Positions 26,301 to 37,059 of a stretch of 64,000 nucleotides of DNA are shown here, in pieces. The stretch spans positions 22,988,448 through 23,052,447 of the forward strand of contig CALNVZ010002974.1 of the NCBI GenBank assembly GCA_940671915.1, in the 5' to 3' direction. The translations under genes were made by a program, and so were the position numbers. The stretch's first letter is position 1. Every line of letters begins with the position of its first letter. This DNA comes from Paracentrotus lividus (Eukaryota; Echinodermata; Echinoidea; Camarodonta; Echinidae). Under the pieces are notes generated by a model, which saw nothing but the letters and a program-made list of their open reading frames with translations, did not search any database and had not been told where the DNA came from.

Positions 26301-29300
26301 TAAACTATAATTGTGACCCCATATAAATAGCAATATTTTAATGCTAGAAATATGAGTACTCACAGGAAGACATCATTTGAAAAGAAAGAAAATTTTTTAT
26401 CATGTAATCATGAAATAGCGTAACATCTAGACAAAGGATTAATATATAGTGAAGGCAAGCTGTAAACTGCACTTACAGACAATAACATACTGACAGAGAT
26501 ATGCAAAAGGAATAAATGGCCTGGTTATGATCAATCATAGTCCTGTTTTTCTGTGGAATGCCTTGCTTTGTTTGCTAATTATTGTACTAAATTTTAAAAA
26601 AAATTAACGGTCCAGTTTTGTAAACTTGCTTTAAAGGTAGTGTCATACTTTTTCACAAATTGCGAAAACTAATGCAACTTAGCATAACTTTAGAATATGA
26701 TCAACCTATACTGTCTATTCAATTTTACTGTCAGAGATTAACTAGATCAGTAATATGAAACGAAAATCTGACTAACAATCTAGACCAGCCCTCCATCAAC
26801 ATCGTTGATATTACAGCGCGTGCAGCACGGACCACACACAGCAATATACACACAGCGCCTCAGCATGTGTTATTCTCTGCGCTAACGGTCAACGGTTCGC
26901 ACCGTACGGTATATTTTTCGAGGTTCGAAAAAATAGGAATGAATTTTGATAATCGCAATTTAATGAAAAACATACACATTTGAGCTTAATCATGTTGTGG
27001 GAAGATGTAGTCATTTATATACTTCTATATCCTCTCAAAAACTAGAAATGTAATATTTTTGCCTGCAAAAGGCTGACACTACCTTTGTAAAATATGTGAC
27101 TCATCATATCAAAATCAGACACAAGTCGCCAGAAAAGAGTCAAAGATTGCAACAAAACAATCCATTTTTAAAGGCTTTCCCCTAATAATTTCTTCTCAAT
27201 TTTTTTTCCCAGGGCATACAAGAAACATTGAAAATTCAGAAAATCCAAAAAATATTTCCCCCCCAAATAAGACAATTTTTATTATTTTGCCAATTTCCTC
27301 GACACTGTGCTGAATTTCCTCAGCGACTTGTGTCTGATTTCGATGTAATACATATGATGTCAACTTTTTGTCCCCGCCGAACGAGTTCGAGCAGGGGACT
27401 CTGAAACGGGCTCCGTACGTGTGTATGTGTGTCCGTCCATCCGTCCGTCCGTCCGTCCGTATGTGATCAAAATCTTCAATTTGCTACTCCTTCGCCATTT
27501 TTCATCCGATTTCGTTTCCGTTTGCTTTATATGATAGCACTAGGTGATGGCTACCAAACTTCTTCACAGAATTTTTGACCTTTGACCTTTGACCCTGATT
27601 TTTGACCTATATTGTTAATTGGCTACAAAATGCTACTCCTTCGCCATTTTTCATCCAATTTCGATTCTGTTTGCTTTATATGATAGCACTAGGTGAGGGC
27701 TACAAAACTTCTTCATGGAATTTTGACTTTTGACCCTTTGACCTTTGACTTCATTTTTGACCTATATTGTCAATTGGCTACAAAATGCTATCCTTCGCCA
27801 TTTTTCATCCGATTCGAATCCGTTTGCTTTATGATAGCACTAGGTGAGGGCTACAAAACTTCTTCACGGAATTTTGACTTTTGACCCCTTTGACCTTTGA
27901 CCTTTGATTTATACTTATATTGTACATTGGCTACAAATGCTACTCCTTCACCATTTTTCTTCCGATTTCGATTCCGTTTGCTTTATGTGATAGCACTAGG
28001 TGATGGCTACAAAATTTCTTCACCGAATTTTGACCTTTGACCTTTGACCTTTATTTTTTACCTATATTGTTAATTGGCTACAAAATGCTACTCCTTCGCC
28101 ATTTTTCATTCCGATTTCGAATCCGTTTGCTTTATTATGATAGCACTAGGTGAGGGCTACAAAAATTCTTCACGGAATTTTGACTTTTGACCCTTTGACC
28201 TTTGACCTTTTTATACTTATATTGTACATTGGCTAACAAAATGCTACTCCTTCACATTTTTTCTTCCGATTTCGATTCCGTTAGCTTTTGTGATAGCACT
28301 GGTGATGGCTACAAAATTCTTCACCAAATTTTGACCTTTGACCTTTGACCTTTATTTTTTACCTATATTGTTAATTGGCTACAAATGCTATCCTTCGCCA
28401 TTTTTTCATCCGATTTCGAATCCGTTTGCTTTATATGATAGCACTAGGTGAGGCTACAAACTTGTTCACGGAATTTTGACTTTTGACCCCTTTGACCTTT
28501 GACCTTGATTTATACTTATATTGTACATTGGCCACAAATGCTACTCCTTCGCCATTTTTCATCCGATTTCGATTCCGTTTGCTTTATGTGATAGCACTAG
28601 GTGAGGACTACAAAACTTCGTTACGGAATTTTGACTTTTGACCCCTTTGACCTTTGACCTTGACTTTGACCTATATTGTACATTGGCTACAAAATGCTAC
28701 TTCTTCGCCATTTTTTACCGATTTCGATTCTGTTTGCCTATGTGATAGCATGATCGTGATATAATGGGAATTTTACATTATCGGCGGGGACATATATTAC
28801 GCATCGCGTAATTTACTAATCCACTTGTTTTTAATGTACACTGGGATTTAGAAGGAAAAATAGGATTATTAGTTGTTTCTCATCTTTGCTTGAACATTTT
28901 AGAATGAGTTTGATGACTATGAGAAGGGTTGTATCCTTCACTTCAGCGGCGTCAGTGATCAGACATCAAGGGAAGATCTCAAAGAACTCTTCAGTGATCA
29001 TGGAACCATTCAGTGGGTTGACTTTACGAGAGGACTTACAGAGGTAATAAGAACAAGATCTTTTGTTTAGATGTGGAATCTTGAATTCTGTGGCAACGTA
29101 TTGGGGTAACTGGGCTAAAAGTTAGGTAATAATATTAGAGTTAAGAATAAATTAATTTATTATTATTATTATTATTATTAAAGTAAAAGAAGATTAAGTG
29201 AAGATCTCAAAGAACTCTTCAGTGTTCATGGAACTATTCAGTGGGTCGACTTTACGAGAGGACAGAGAGAGGTAATGAGAACAAGATCTTTTGTTTAGAT

Positions 29301-32300
29301 GTGGAATCTTGAATTCTGTGGCAACTTGTTGGGGTAACTGGGCTAAAAGTTGGTAATGACATTAGAGTTAAGGATAAATTAATTTATTATTGTTATTATT
29401 AAAGTAAAAAAATATTAAGTGTAGACCTCAAGGAACTCTTTAGTGATCATGGAACTATTTAGTGGTCAAGTTTGTGAGAGGACAGACAGAGGTAATGAGA
29501 TGATGCTCTGTTTAGATGTAGAATTTTGAAGAGAGCTATGGACTATTAAACTTGCCCCTCATTCACCATTTGTTTAACAAGAAAGACGGTTGAATTCTGT
29601 ACTCATTGAAATATTTTTGGCACATTAATTTTGGGGGATTTGGTTTAAAGATGGGCTGGCGCGAATATATATATTTTGTTTTAACATGGTCAATTTGTGC
29701 TAACCTTCATGCAGAGCAAAGACCAGGGAATATGTTTTGAGACCACTCATTGAAAATGAAAAATACCAAATGTATTGGCCAAAATAAGTAGCAAAAGCCT
29801 GGCGGGGGTTAGCTAAAAATTATTAAAAGCAGGTTATTTTGGACTGCTCTCTCTTCAGATGCCAGGGAGCAGATAAAGTTGGGGGGAAAAAAAATTGATT
29901 CTGACCCAGTTGTGTAACACACAACTGAACCAGGCAGGATGAATATTAAAACTAAGCTGTTTTTTGATAAGTGCATGAAAACAACAGAGAATAACAGTAC
30001 ACTAGATTCATCTTCAATGCAATTTGACATTGAAATACAAATCAATGATTTGCCTACATTTTTAGGGTACAATCCGTTTCAGTGAGGAAACCAAAGCACA
30101 AGAGTCTCTGGACAAGGCCAAGGCAGCAACAGAGGGTGCTATCCAACTACGAGGCTGTGAGCTGACATTCCGTGTTCTTGAGGGCGAAGAGGAGGAACAG
30201 CATTGGATGAAGGTGTACGAGGACAAGTCAAGAGCAAGGCTCAAGAAACAACAAGGTAATAAGCATTGTTATCCTTCCAGACTTTTTTTTATTGGGGGGG
30301 GGGGTGGTTTGTATTCCATTCACTTGCTGTTCCGATAATTCTGAAATCTTTGGATGATCTCTTTAGGAGAGATAAATGGCAAATTGTCATCACATACCAA
30401 GAACCAGGGATAGTATGTATCACCATTTTAAGGCCGTCTGATTAGAATTTGGAGTATATAGGTCAAACATCAAGGGTCATGGAAGTCATCATCTAAAATT
30501 CCATGATTGTGATATCTCAAGAACCAATTGAGATACACTTTCAAATTTTCGATAGTATGCATTACCATAAAAAGACGATCATTTGTAGTGTAGGTAAGTC
30601 AAAGTTTGAGGGTCAAGGAAGTCAAATTTTTAAAAAAAATGATGTATTGAGCTTGTTCTTGCAATATCTCAAGAACCCCTTTGGACATGTACATTTACTT
30701 TAAACTTGAGGATGATATGAAGACAATATGATAAGATTCAATTAAAAATACATTTTGGTTTATTTTGCTTGTGTTCAGGGAGGAAAGGCAGGAAGACAAA
30801 GTGGTTTGAGAAGCGAGAGAACCGACGTGGTGGAGACCGAGGGGATAGAGGAGATAGAGCTATGGGCAAGAAGACAAAGTTTGAAAGCGATGATGAAGAT
30901 GCAAACGGAGCATCAGAAGGTTAGTCGATATAATAATCAACACATATGCTTTTACAGTCCACTCCTGTTATGAGGTACTCCTGACCAATCATAATAATAA
31001 TGGCCCATGATCGAAATCATGAAAAGGAGTATTGCCTTGTCATCCTACAGTACAGTCTGTGTAAAAAAAAAATGGTACAGTCGGGAAAAAATTATTTAGG
31101 TATGAAATCTTCTCAAATGATGTGTGAATGTGGTACCAACTTAAAGCCAAAAGATTCTTCTCGCTGATGCACTTTGTTTTGTATAATTTGCTTTTGTAAA
31201 ATAAAATTTATGCTAAATTTTGTGCGGCGATGAGCTACTCGAAATTACACTCATCTATTGTCTCGGTGCGCTGAATTAATGTCTATTACGTGCGAAACCC
31301 ATAGAAAAGCATGTGCAAAGTACATTTTTTCTTGATTATAGAGAACTGGTCATATCTCAAGATCTACAGCACCAAATGGGATGAAAAAAATTGCAAAAGA
31401 AAGCCTGATTTTCCTACTTTATGGAAATATCAAACACTTTTAGAATATGATCAATTTTCATACTTTAAAAAAATGTTTTCCAACGGTACCATTTTATTTG
31501 ACACAGGCTGTATAATAATTTGTTGCAATGTTAGATTCCCTACACCGCAAAGAAACTAAAATCAGGAGGTTATTGCTACCCTTCTGAAGGCCTTTTTTTC
31601 ATTTTGTAAATGACTATATGGTTCTGTCCTTACTTTTTAAAATGAGCTAATTCAGGAAGCTGGCATCTAGGGTGTAGAGTCTTCCAAAAAAAAATTATTG
31701 TTCAAGATTTTTGAAAAATGTGTGTACCGGGTATTCATAACCGCTTCTGTTCAAATATCTTTACTTTGAGGGATCCAATGGGCGATTCCATGTTGTGTTG
31801 TACAGGACATTTTGACAACATTTCACAGCTTTTTGACATGAAAACAAAGGAAATAGAAAATAAAAATGAAAAATAGCACTGTGTTGTAGATTACAGAAAA
31901 TTACAGAAACAACAAAAACAAAAACATGGAATCACGTGGGGCTGAATTTGGGGTCCCAAATTTTCCCTTATGGTAGTGACAAACTTGTGCCTTAGAGTAA
32001 GTTGTGAGAATGCTTGTACATGTATGGTGAGATGGAAATTGATATTTTTTTTGAGGATATGAGTATGCTATGTACTTGCTTATGTTTTTGTTCACCAAAG
32101 GTTATGTTATTTCGATCTTGACCCTTTCTCTGGTTATTTTCTTTTCCTTCTTTTTTAATGAATATTTCATTGATTACCAGTGACATTTTCATATTTAAGT
32201 ATGCACTCTTATTGCACAATGTTATTAATTCCATTTCTTCTCCCTCTCTTTCCTTGATTCTGTACAGAAGTGAAGCAAGAACAAGGAGTCAAGCGACCAG

Positions 32301-32359
32301 CTGACGATGGTGACGCTGGAGAGCCATCGCCCAAGAAGGAGAAAACAGAAGACTCTTAA
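21671..32359 (+). CDS. SSB: La ribonucleoprotein (SSB), 12 coding exons, 408 aa
   Basis: La binds the UUU-3'OH ends of nascent RNA polymerase III transcripts, protecting them and acting as an RNA chaperone in the nucleus. Coding exons: 21671-21730, 22127-22196, 22670-22776, 23282-23383, 23830-23937, 24216-24316, 24644-24715, 26223-26265, 28903-29043, 30066-30255, 30779-30919 and 32268-32359. All have AG/GT borders and compatible phases and join to 1,227 nt (408 codons plus TAA), the same length as I recall for human La. Order: La motif (about 1-90), RRM1 (about 108-190), charged linker, RRM2 (about 228-325), Gly/Arg-rich basic stretch, acidic tail. The ATG opens [16 protein letters not shown] and is the only plausible start. 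Exons 1-8 also occur in the error-rich duplicate to the left. Introns 7, 8, 10 and 11 are loaded with transposons. Confidence 0.95.
23830..24316 (+). CDS. SSB: La exons 5-6: RRM1
   Basis: Exons 5 and 6 encode residues 114 to about 183. [20 protein letters not shown] gives the first helix, [20 protein letters not shown] the RNP1-type strand, and [20 protein letters not shown] the second helix and last strand. RRM1 works with the La motif to hold the RNA 3' end. The phases (0 in, 2 out) match the next exon. Exon 6 ends at a GTAAGT donor beginning at 24317. Confidence 0.93.
24427..24495 (-). repeat. tRNA-derived SINE fragment in La intron 6
   Basis: On the minus strand TAGCTCAGTCGGTAGAGC is a near-perfect D-arm/A-box, followed about 30 nt later by GGGTTCAATCT, a B-box-like T-loop. 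The anticodon and T stems do not fold well, so it is not a functional tRNA gene. A tRNA-derived SINE head or tRNA pseudogene is the best reading. Confidence 0.6.
24644..26265 (+). CDS. SSB: La exons 7-8: charged linker
   Basis: Exons 24644-24715 and 26223-26265 encode residues about 183-221, a Lys/Glu-rich helical stretch ([20 protein letters not shown], then [15 protein letters not shown]) between RRM1 and RRM2. The split codon TTA GA|A proves the junction. Intron 7 between them holds the nested transposons at 24862-26012. Confidence 0.9.
24862..26012 (+). mobile_element. CTGTATAAG-type MITE split by a later insertion
   Basis: CTACTGTATAAGCCACTATT starts at 24862 and CATAAAATAACCACTTACA ends near 26012. 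These correspond to the two ends of the intact element at 35096-35300 (TTACTGTATAAGTGGTTATT at one end, its complement at the other). The middle is occupied by the GGGCAAGTCCA element at 24961-25978. Confidence 0.65.
24961..25978 (+). mobile_element. ~1 kb TIR transposon with internal GGTAACAAACGGGAC repeats
   Basis: The left end AGGGCAAGTCCAAGCTATTT (24961-24980) is matched by the inverted right end AAATAGCGTGGACTTGCCC (25959-25977), with about two mismatches. The motif GGTAACAAACGGGAC occurs at 24986, about 25154 and about 25350, and a variant (GTAACACACGGGAC) follows near 25365. No transposase reading frame is visible, so the element is non-autonomous. It sits inside an older MITE in La intron 7. 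TIR and internal motif resemble those of the 4.3 kb element at 55132-59430. Confidence 0.7.
26633..27086 (+). mobile_element. MITE with perfect 13-bp TIR AAAGGTAGTGTCA
   Basis: AAAGGTAGTGTCA at 26633-26645 is exactly inverted as TGACACTACCTTT at 27074-27086. The 454-bp interior is non-coding, with a G+C-richer block around 26810-26890. It is the first of three elements lying end to end in La intron 8. Confidence 0.8.
27092..27355 (+). mobile_element. MITE with ~35-bp TIR, copy A
   Basis: The left arm (27092-27129, containing TCAGACACAAGTCGC) is the inverse of the right arm (27323-27355, containing GCGACTTGTGTCTGA). The interior carries a short pyrimidine/poly-C patch. A second copy with the same arms and interior is at 62677-62945 in a PTPN23 intron, 35 kb away. 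Confidence 0.85.
27370..28812 (+). mobile_element. Helentron-like non-autonomous element (HINE) with nine ~150-bp tandem units
   Basis: The left end GTCCCCGCCGA (27370-27380) is exactly inverted near the right end as TCGGCGGGGAC (28781-28791). A short perfect hairpin follows at 28796-28812 (ATTACGC, 3-nt loop, GCGTAAT). Inside the left end is a (GTCC)n run (about 27431-27460), then nine units starting at GCTACTCCTTCGCC-like words near 27483, 27631, 27786, 27939, 28086, 28242, 28386, 28540 and 28695 (period about 151). Subterminal inverted repeats, a hairpin beyond the 3' one, a microsatellite and a central tandem array are what is known for Helentron-derived HINE/'pearl' elements. There is no Rep/helicase, so it is non-autonomous. 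Confidence 0.75.
28903..30255 (+). CDS. SSB: La exons 9-10: RRM2
   Basis: Exons 28903-29043 and 30066-30255 encode residues 222 to about 331. [20 protein letters not shown], then [14 protein letters not shown] and [16 protein letters not shown], follow the atypical La RRM2 pattern, with the long C-terminal helix ([20 protein letters not shown]) known to cover the sheet in this fold. The second part of exon 9 plus downstream intron has been copied twice in tandem (see the repeat at 28972-29530). Exon 10 ends in phase 1 at a GTAATA donor. Confidence 0.93.
28972..29530 (+). repeat. Partial tandem triplication of La exon 9 and its donor
   Basis: Unit 1 (28972-29199) is the real exon 9 3' part plus intron. 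Unit 2 (29200-29420) repeats the 3' half of the exon (GAAGATCTCAAAGAACTCTT), still open, with the GT donor and intron including an (ATT)n run. Unit 3 (29421 to about 29530) is more decayed: the exon remnant has a TAG in the La frame and a one-base deletion. Neither extra unit has a proper acceptor, so they should not be spliced. Confidence 0.85.
30360..30690 (+). repeat. Diverged ~150-bp tandem repeat in La intron 10
   Basis: Two or more decayed units contain ATATCTCAAGAACC, ATAGTATG..TCACCAT, GATTAGAATTTGGAGTAT and AGGTCAAACATCAAGGGTCA words. These match the inverted form of the unit in 40995-41664. No ends are preserved. Confidence 0.6.
30779..32359 (+). CDS. SSB: La exons 11-12: basic then acidic tail
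   Basis: Exons 30779-30919 and 32268-32359 encode residues about 332-408. The stretch [20 protein letters not shown] is Arg/Lys/Gly-rich and RNA-binding in character. It is followed by [18 protein letters not shown] and a final [20 protein letters not shown] with a bipartite-like nuclear signal. The stop TAA is at 32357-32359. The human protein has the same order, including the KKTKF-acidic motif. Confidence 0.93.
31051..31512 (+). mobile_element. MITE with ~28-bp imperfect TIR, La intron 11
   Basis: The left end TACAGTCTGTGTA...AATGGTAC (from 31051) is inverted at the right end as GGTACCATTTTA...GACACAGGCTGTA (to 31512), with a few mismatches. The 462-bp interior has no usable reading frame. 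The TA at each terminus would suit a TA target duplication. Confidence 0.7.
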
Positions 32360-33249
32360 CATCTCTCTGCCTAACAATCTGAAAAGTTTAGAATCAAGTT
32401 TGGACAATAATTGCAGAAATAGACTTTTAAAGTTTGTCTGCTCGTAGCCAACTAATCTTGGCTGCCTCCGCCCCTTGGAGTACAACCTATGGCAGGATAG
32501 ACTTAACATTGAAAGGATAATAATTAATTTGCAAGGCTCATCATTCAACAAGAAGAAGCTGCAAATTTTCAGCATTCAATGGAGATACAACTTTCATTTG
32601 GGACTAGTCGCTCATATGAACAGGACTACACAAATCGACTTGTTTGATCTTTTGTCTGTTGAAGCGGTTTCCAGTATTCAGATTTATTAAGTTCAGCTAA
32701 AAAAATGCTATTCTATAGTTTCTTGAATTTATACCTGATCATTATCCTCAAAAATCACTAATTGTATTAATATTTCACATCAAAAGATTTATTTTCAACA
32801 ATTTGCTCGTCTTGCTTGTACATGTGCACGTGTACGACACGTGTTAACTTTTCTGTGCATACATGTATTTGCTATCAAACAGCACCTTTGACAACTAAAG
32901 TTAGACAATTTTGTAACATGTACAGGTACATGTACTCATTAAATTGAGATTTCTTTGTTAATCATGTGTAGAAAAATACATTTAAAAAGAATGAGGAATA
33001 TTCTAACTTTCAAGTTTTAAAACAATTAAATGCTTATAGAAATATGTAAACATACTCTACTTGCACCTGTTACAGTGTAGTGTACAATTATAGTTTCTTT
33101 TCCATAATATCCACAAAGATATATGTAACATAGAATTTTTTTAACAAAGATACAGTGTTTTAAACTGGAGCTACATGGATACTTAGCGCCAAGTTTAAGC
33201 TCTGGTAATTGAATCATGTGTTTTTGAGAAACTGTTTAAAATTGTTTGA

Positions 33250-33410
33250 TTGTCCTCTCCCGTTATAATGAGATGCTAACAACCAAGCCAAATACCTCAT
33301 TATGATGAACACATGGGCACATAGCCACATGTGGCACATTGAGACCGGAAAATTGCTGCATCGTATTAAATGTAATTTCCAATCTGTGCTCATTATAACA
33401 GAGTAGACAT
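33250..33410 (+). repeat. Foldback element with GTTATAATGAG arms
   Basis: CGTTATAATGAGATG (about 33260) is inverted as GTGCTCATTATAACAGAG (about 33386). Related arm sequences recur singly at about 33590 (CTCTTGTTATAATGAGC) and about 30957 (CTCCTGTTATGAGG), so this is a dispersed family. Confidence 0.6.
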
Positions 33411-33643
33411 CTTTTTGAACCAGTAAAATACTAAACAAATTCATTGAAGAAAATATAACCCCACTTGAAACCATCACTCTCATTTGCTCACAGAAATTAT
33501 GTGTTGGGCACGTGTATTGGGGCTTCTACCCTGTTTTCCTTTCTTATTTGATCATTAGCCTACTCAGCTACATGTACAGATATCACAGTCTACTCTTGTT
33601 ATAATGAGCATGTATACAATGTATATGATAATGAGGCTATATA

Positions 33644-33838
33644 GGGGAATGTTTCACCAAGGCATTTGTATAGTTACCAATCACTTTATGAATGGCTGGA
33701 ACATGCTCTTGGGTGCTGTACTTACCACATTTTCGGTCATTTAGCCCAAGAACTGATTACCAGCTGTTTGTAAAATTGCTCATACATGTAATTTACGAAT
33801 GACTTGGTGAAACCCCCCCCCCCCCCCCCCCCCCCCAG
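33644..33838 (+). mobile_element. Small MITE with GTTTCACCAAG arms
   Basis: GGGGAATGTTTCACCAAGGC (from 33644) is inverted as ACTTGGTGAAACCCCC, where the right end runs into a poly-C expansion. The 195-bp interior is non-coding. Confidence 0.65.
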
Positions 33839-34624
33839 CCCCCTGGTCCACCTTTCCAATTGAAAGATGTGTTACAGTATAATAAGATTTTGTTTTTACA
33901 ACAAACAATGCACTTGGCCTGATCCCAACCATCACAATTTTTTATGTCAATTATTAGGGGGCATGTTTTTTATTAGTAGTCCCTGAATGTGCAAGAGTAC
34001 TGTGTGTATGTAAGTTTCATTTCTTTTTACAAGAATTTATTTTCATCAGTACAAGAATTAAACGTGAAGAATCATGTCTTTGTCAAATGTCTTACATGGG
34101 TGATCATGGTTATGAAGTAAAGGAAAGTTTCACAAATAAATGAAGACATCACTTCATATCTGTCATATGAGCAGTGTTGCTCTGCAAAGTGTTTTTATAA
34201 TAAATGTAAAATCACAGTTAATTGTGTGACACGAATGCTTGATTACCTGAGTGAGTGTACTTTTCCTTTTCCTCTATCTCTCTCTCTTTCTTTCTTTCTC
34301 TTTATATAAAGATTCATGATTATTTCTTTTTCTTTTTCTTCTTAAAATCGTTCGGAAGGTGATATCCACTCTGATATTAAGTTGGTTTGAATAAAAGTTT
34401 GATGAAAATTTGACAATGGAATAAGAAAGTTATATTTTAAAGTCTTAATTTTGTGATTTTTGCCAAATTCAGAATGTAAAAATTCCTATTTTATCCTGTC
34501 TGATTTTCATCCTCTCACATTTATCCCCAAGTTTATTTCTATCCTTCGGGTTTATGCCAGGTTCTATAGATTCTGATCACTTAGGCATCGAAAGCCAAGT
34601 CATTCTCTGGGACGAAGTTTGACA

Positions 34625-34995
34625 TAAGGCTAATAAAATGAGATGGCTCTTGTTGAAGGAGTTACATTGGTTGCCTATGGAAAAAAAAAAGAATTTCTTA
34701 CAAGGTTGCATTGATTGTTTATAAGTGTAAACATAAATGGCTCCTGAATACCTCTATATAGTTTACTGAAATCACCACACCGGCCACGTTATAGACTTCG
34801 TTCTAGTGAAGATACTTCAATAGTTTGCCAGCCCATCTACGTTCTGATACATCAGTTGAGTCATTTAAAAGACATCTTAAGACTTATTTATTTTCGTTGT
34901 AGTGTACTTTTGGAGAGGTCTATGTAAAGTGCATAGAGCAGTTTTAATTGATTATGCACTATACAAGAACCAGTTTATTATTATTATTATTAACA
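34625..34995 (+). pseudogene. 3' end of a CR1/L2-type LINE reverse transcriptase, with (ATT)n tail
   Basis: Broken plus-strand frames read LKELHWLPM, then KRISYKVALIVYKC, then LPAHLRSDTSVESFKRHLKT and YLF. These are the hallmark last ~100 residues of CR1/L2-like non-LTR reverse transcriptases in marine invertebrates. A 3' UTR ending in an (ATT)n run at about 34977-34992 completes the 3' tail. Frameshifts and the absent 5' part show a dead, 5'-truncated insertion. Confidence 0.75.
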
Positions 34996-35095
34996 GGATC
35001 AACAGCATATTTTCTTAGTCCTGACCACCTCCCTGTATTAAGTAGATTTCCCTGTACATGTATGTGTAAGTACTTTTCACTAATGCTGATTTCAC

Positions 35096-35300
35096 TTACT
35101 GTATAAGTGGTTATTTTCGCGATGACTTTATTTTCGCGAATTTCGCGAGTTGGTCATCGCGAAAATTTCCACCTTAGTACAAGGCTATTTATAGTAATGA
35201 AGTCATCACCAAAATCGCGAAATTTTGCTCCCGCGAATTTCCCAGACTAGTCCAAAATCGCGAAAATATCTGGACGCGAAAATATTGGCTTATACAGTAA
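35096..35300 (+). mobile_element. 205-bp MITE with perfect 12-bp TIR TTACTGTATAAG
   Basis: TTACTGTATAAG (35096-35107) is exactly inverted as CTTATACAGTAA (35289-35300), with similarity continuing inward (TTATTTTCGCG against CGCGAAAATA). The interior is dense in TCGCGAAA words, unusually CpG-rich for the window. It is the same family as the split copy at 24862-26012. Confidence 0.85.
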
Positions 35301-36880
35301 ATTGCCTAAGTTGCATATTGTAAATGTTTTTGAAGTGGAAAGCACACACAAATTATAAGCCAGAAACTGTTTAAAAATACGATAATGTGCAACATTTAAT
35401 GCTTGATTTCATAACAAATAAGCAGATGATATTACACCAAAAGCATGACTTATATCAATTTAAGTGTGCCACTTTCAAGTAAAAAATGAATAAATTTGCA
35501 TGTACAGTATCGATGTACATGTATCAAATATAATTGCACATAATTCTAACATAATCATTAATCTCAATGTTTTACAAAATTAAATGTATTTTCTATATAT
35601 ATACATAAATAATATTAACAACAGAGCGATAAACAAAAAAGATGTAGAACAAAGAATGCACATACAGTGTTCAAAGATGTAGTATGAATTTTTAAAAAGG
35701 CTGGGCCTACAATAACACATTTTATTACAATAAGTATACATATTTTAATGTGAAGCAAAAAAAAAAAAAGAAGATTTACAAAAAGCTCTTTCTGCTGTCG
35801 ATGTCTATTTTGTACATCCAATGACAAAGCTTTGCTTCTGAACCATTTGCTTAAATATTACATATCAATTTTTTTTTCTGTATGTCTTTCCTATCTCCTT
35901 AATATACACCCTACCATCCAATACCAAAGTACAAGAAGAAAAGCTCTAGTCTACATTTAAAAAACATGTGTTATGCACAACAATGTTTCAAGATTTCATT
36001 TGAAAGTCTACATGTACATTCATGAAGAGAATGCAAACTGGATTGTCGCTTTAAGTAATGCATAAAATGACAGAGAAGATAAATAACATATTGACTATAA
36101 ACTACTGCACCGTGATATATTTGTCGCTTCACTACAACTTCTAGACACATCTGCTGTACAATAAGAGAAATCCATGAAAATATATTAGTGAAGGTTTGGA
36201 GAAAATCCATCACAGAGTAACAATATAAAAGTTCAAATTTTTTATTTTGTGATGTCACTTGCAAGCTGCGGTACGGGTGCAGGATTGGAGTTTATGACCC
36301 TTTCTTTCTTCTCTTCGTTCCGTCTGGTCAAAATACCTATACTTTGTTTTCAGTTCTTTTTATTTATTTTATTTATTATAATTATTTTTGCTTTACAAGA
36401 ATGACGTCGGTATGTTATTAGAGACGTACGCGACACATATTTTGATTTTCTTAATTATCATCAAGCAAAGCTTTATATTAAAAAAAAAATTTAATAAAAA
36501 TAAATCTTTTCAACAGGAAAACCCTAATTATATTATTTTCTTAAAAAGAAAGAAAGAAAAAAACGCAAATGATAAGGCGTAAATATTCATATAATGAATG
36601 AAAGCACCGTAAAAAACAACAACTCTTCCATATGTCGTGTAATGTTAAATTATAATATGAATTTGTCTTCTTCATAGTTTTTAAAGAAGCAATTCATTTA
36701 TTTCTTAGCGCGAAATATACATTAACACGGATTCGAAACAGCTGAAATAATCAATATTATTTTTAAAATAACATTTTATGTACTGTACATTGCACAACAT
36801 GCAGTAGAGCAACTTAAAAATGATGTCACAAAATTTAAAGTCTCTTTATAGATAAGTTTGCTGTCCTTTGATGGATTTTC

Positions 36881-37059
36881 TTTAACCACTTGACTGCTGC
36901 ACGGAGCTAAATGCACAGTACAGGTATGACCAGCGTGGCGCTGGTGTGTCAAAGCAGACAAAGCTCGGACAATAGCATGAGCACGTAATATTGCGTGGTC
37001 CTCACAGTATACAAACGCCAAGCACGTAATATCACGTGGTCCGCAGCCAAGTGGTTAAA
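36881..37059 (+). mobile_element. 179-bp MITE with TTTAACCACTTG TIR, intact copy
   Basis: TTTAACCACTTGACTGC is matched by inverted GCAGCCAAGTGGTTAAA (16 of 17 positions). The interior carries two CACGTAATAT-type words and a GCGTGGCGCTGG block. A second copy in the opposite orientation is split around a 4.4 kb insertion at 54947-59547. Confidence 0.85.

Larger units (their letters stand above)
32360..34204 (+). other. Probable La 3' UTR
   Basis: No coding exon follows the La stop. A hexamer AATAAA at 34199-34204 is the best candidate poly(A) signal before the gene-free DNA beyond, and earlier variants exist. Two inverted-repeat elements (33250-33410 and 33644-33838) and a 28-base poly-C run (about 33809-33836) lie inside it. 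Confidence 0.4.

Noticed and set aside
27483-28740. Regular ~150-bp repeats considered as a CRISPR array or satellite
   Set aside because: The repeats are contiguous with no unique spacers, the host is an animal, and the array lies inside a unit with transposon-like ends.
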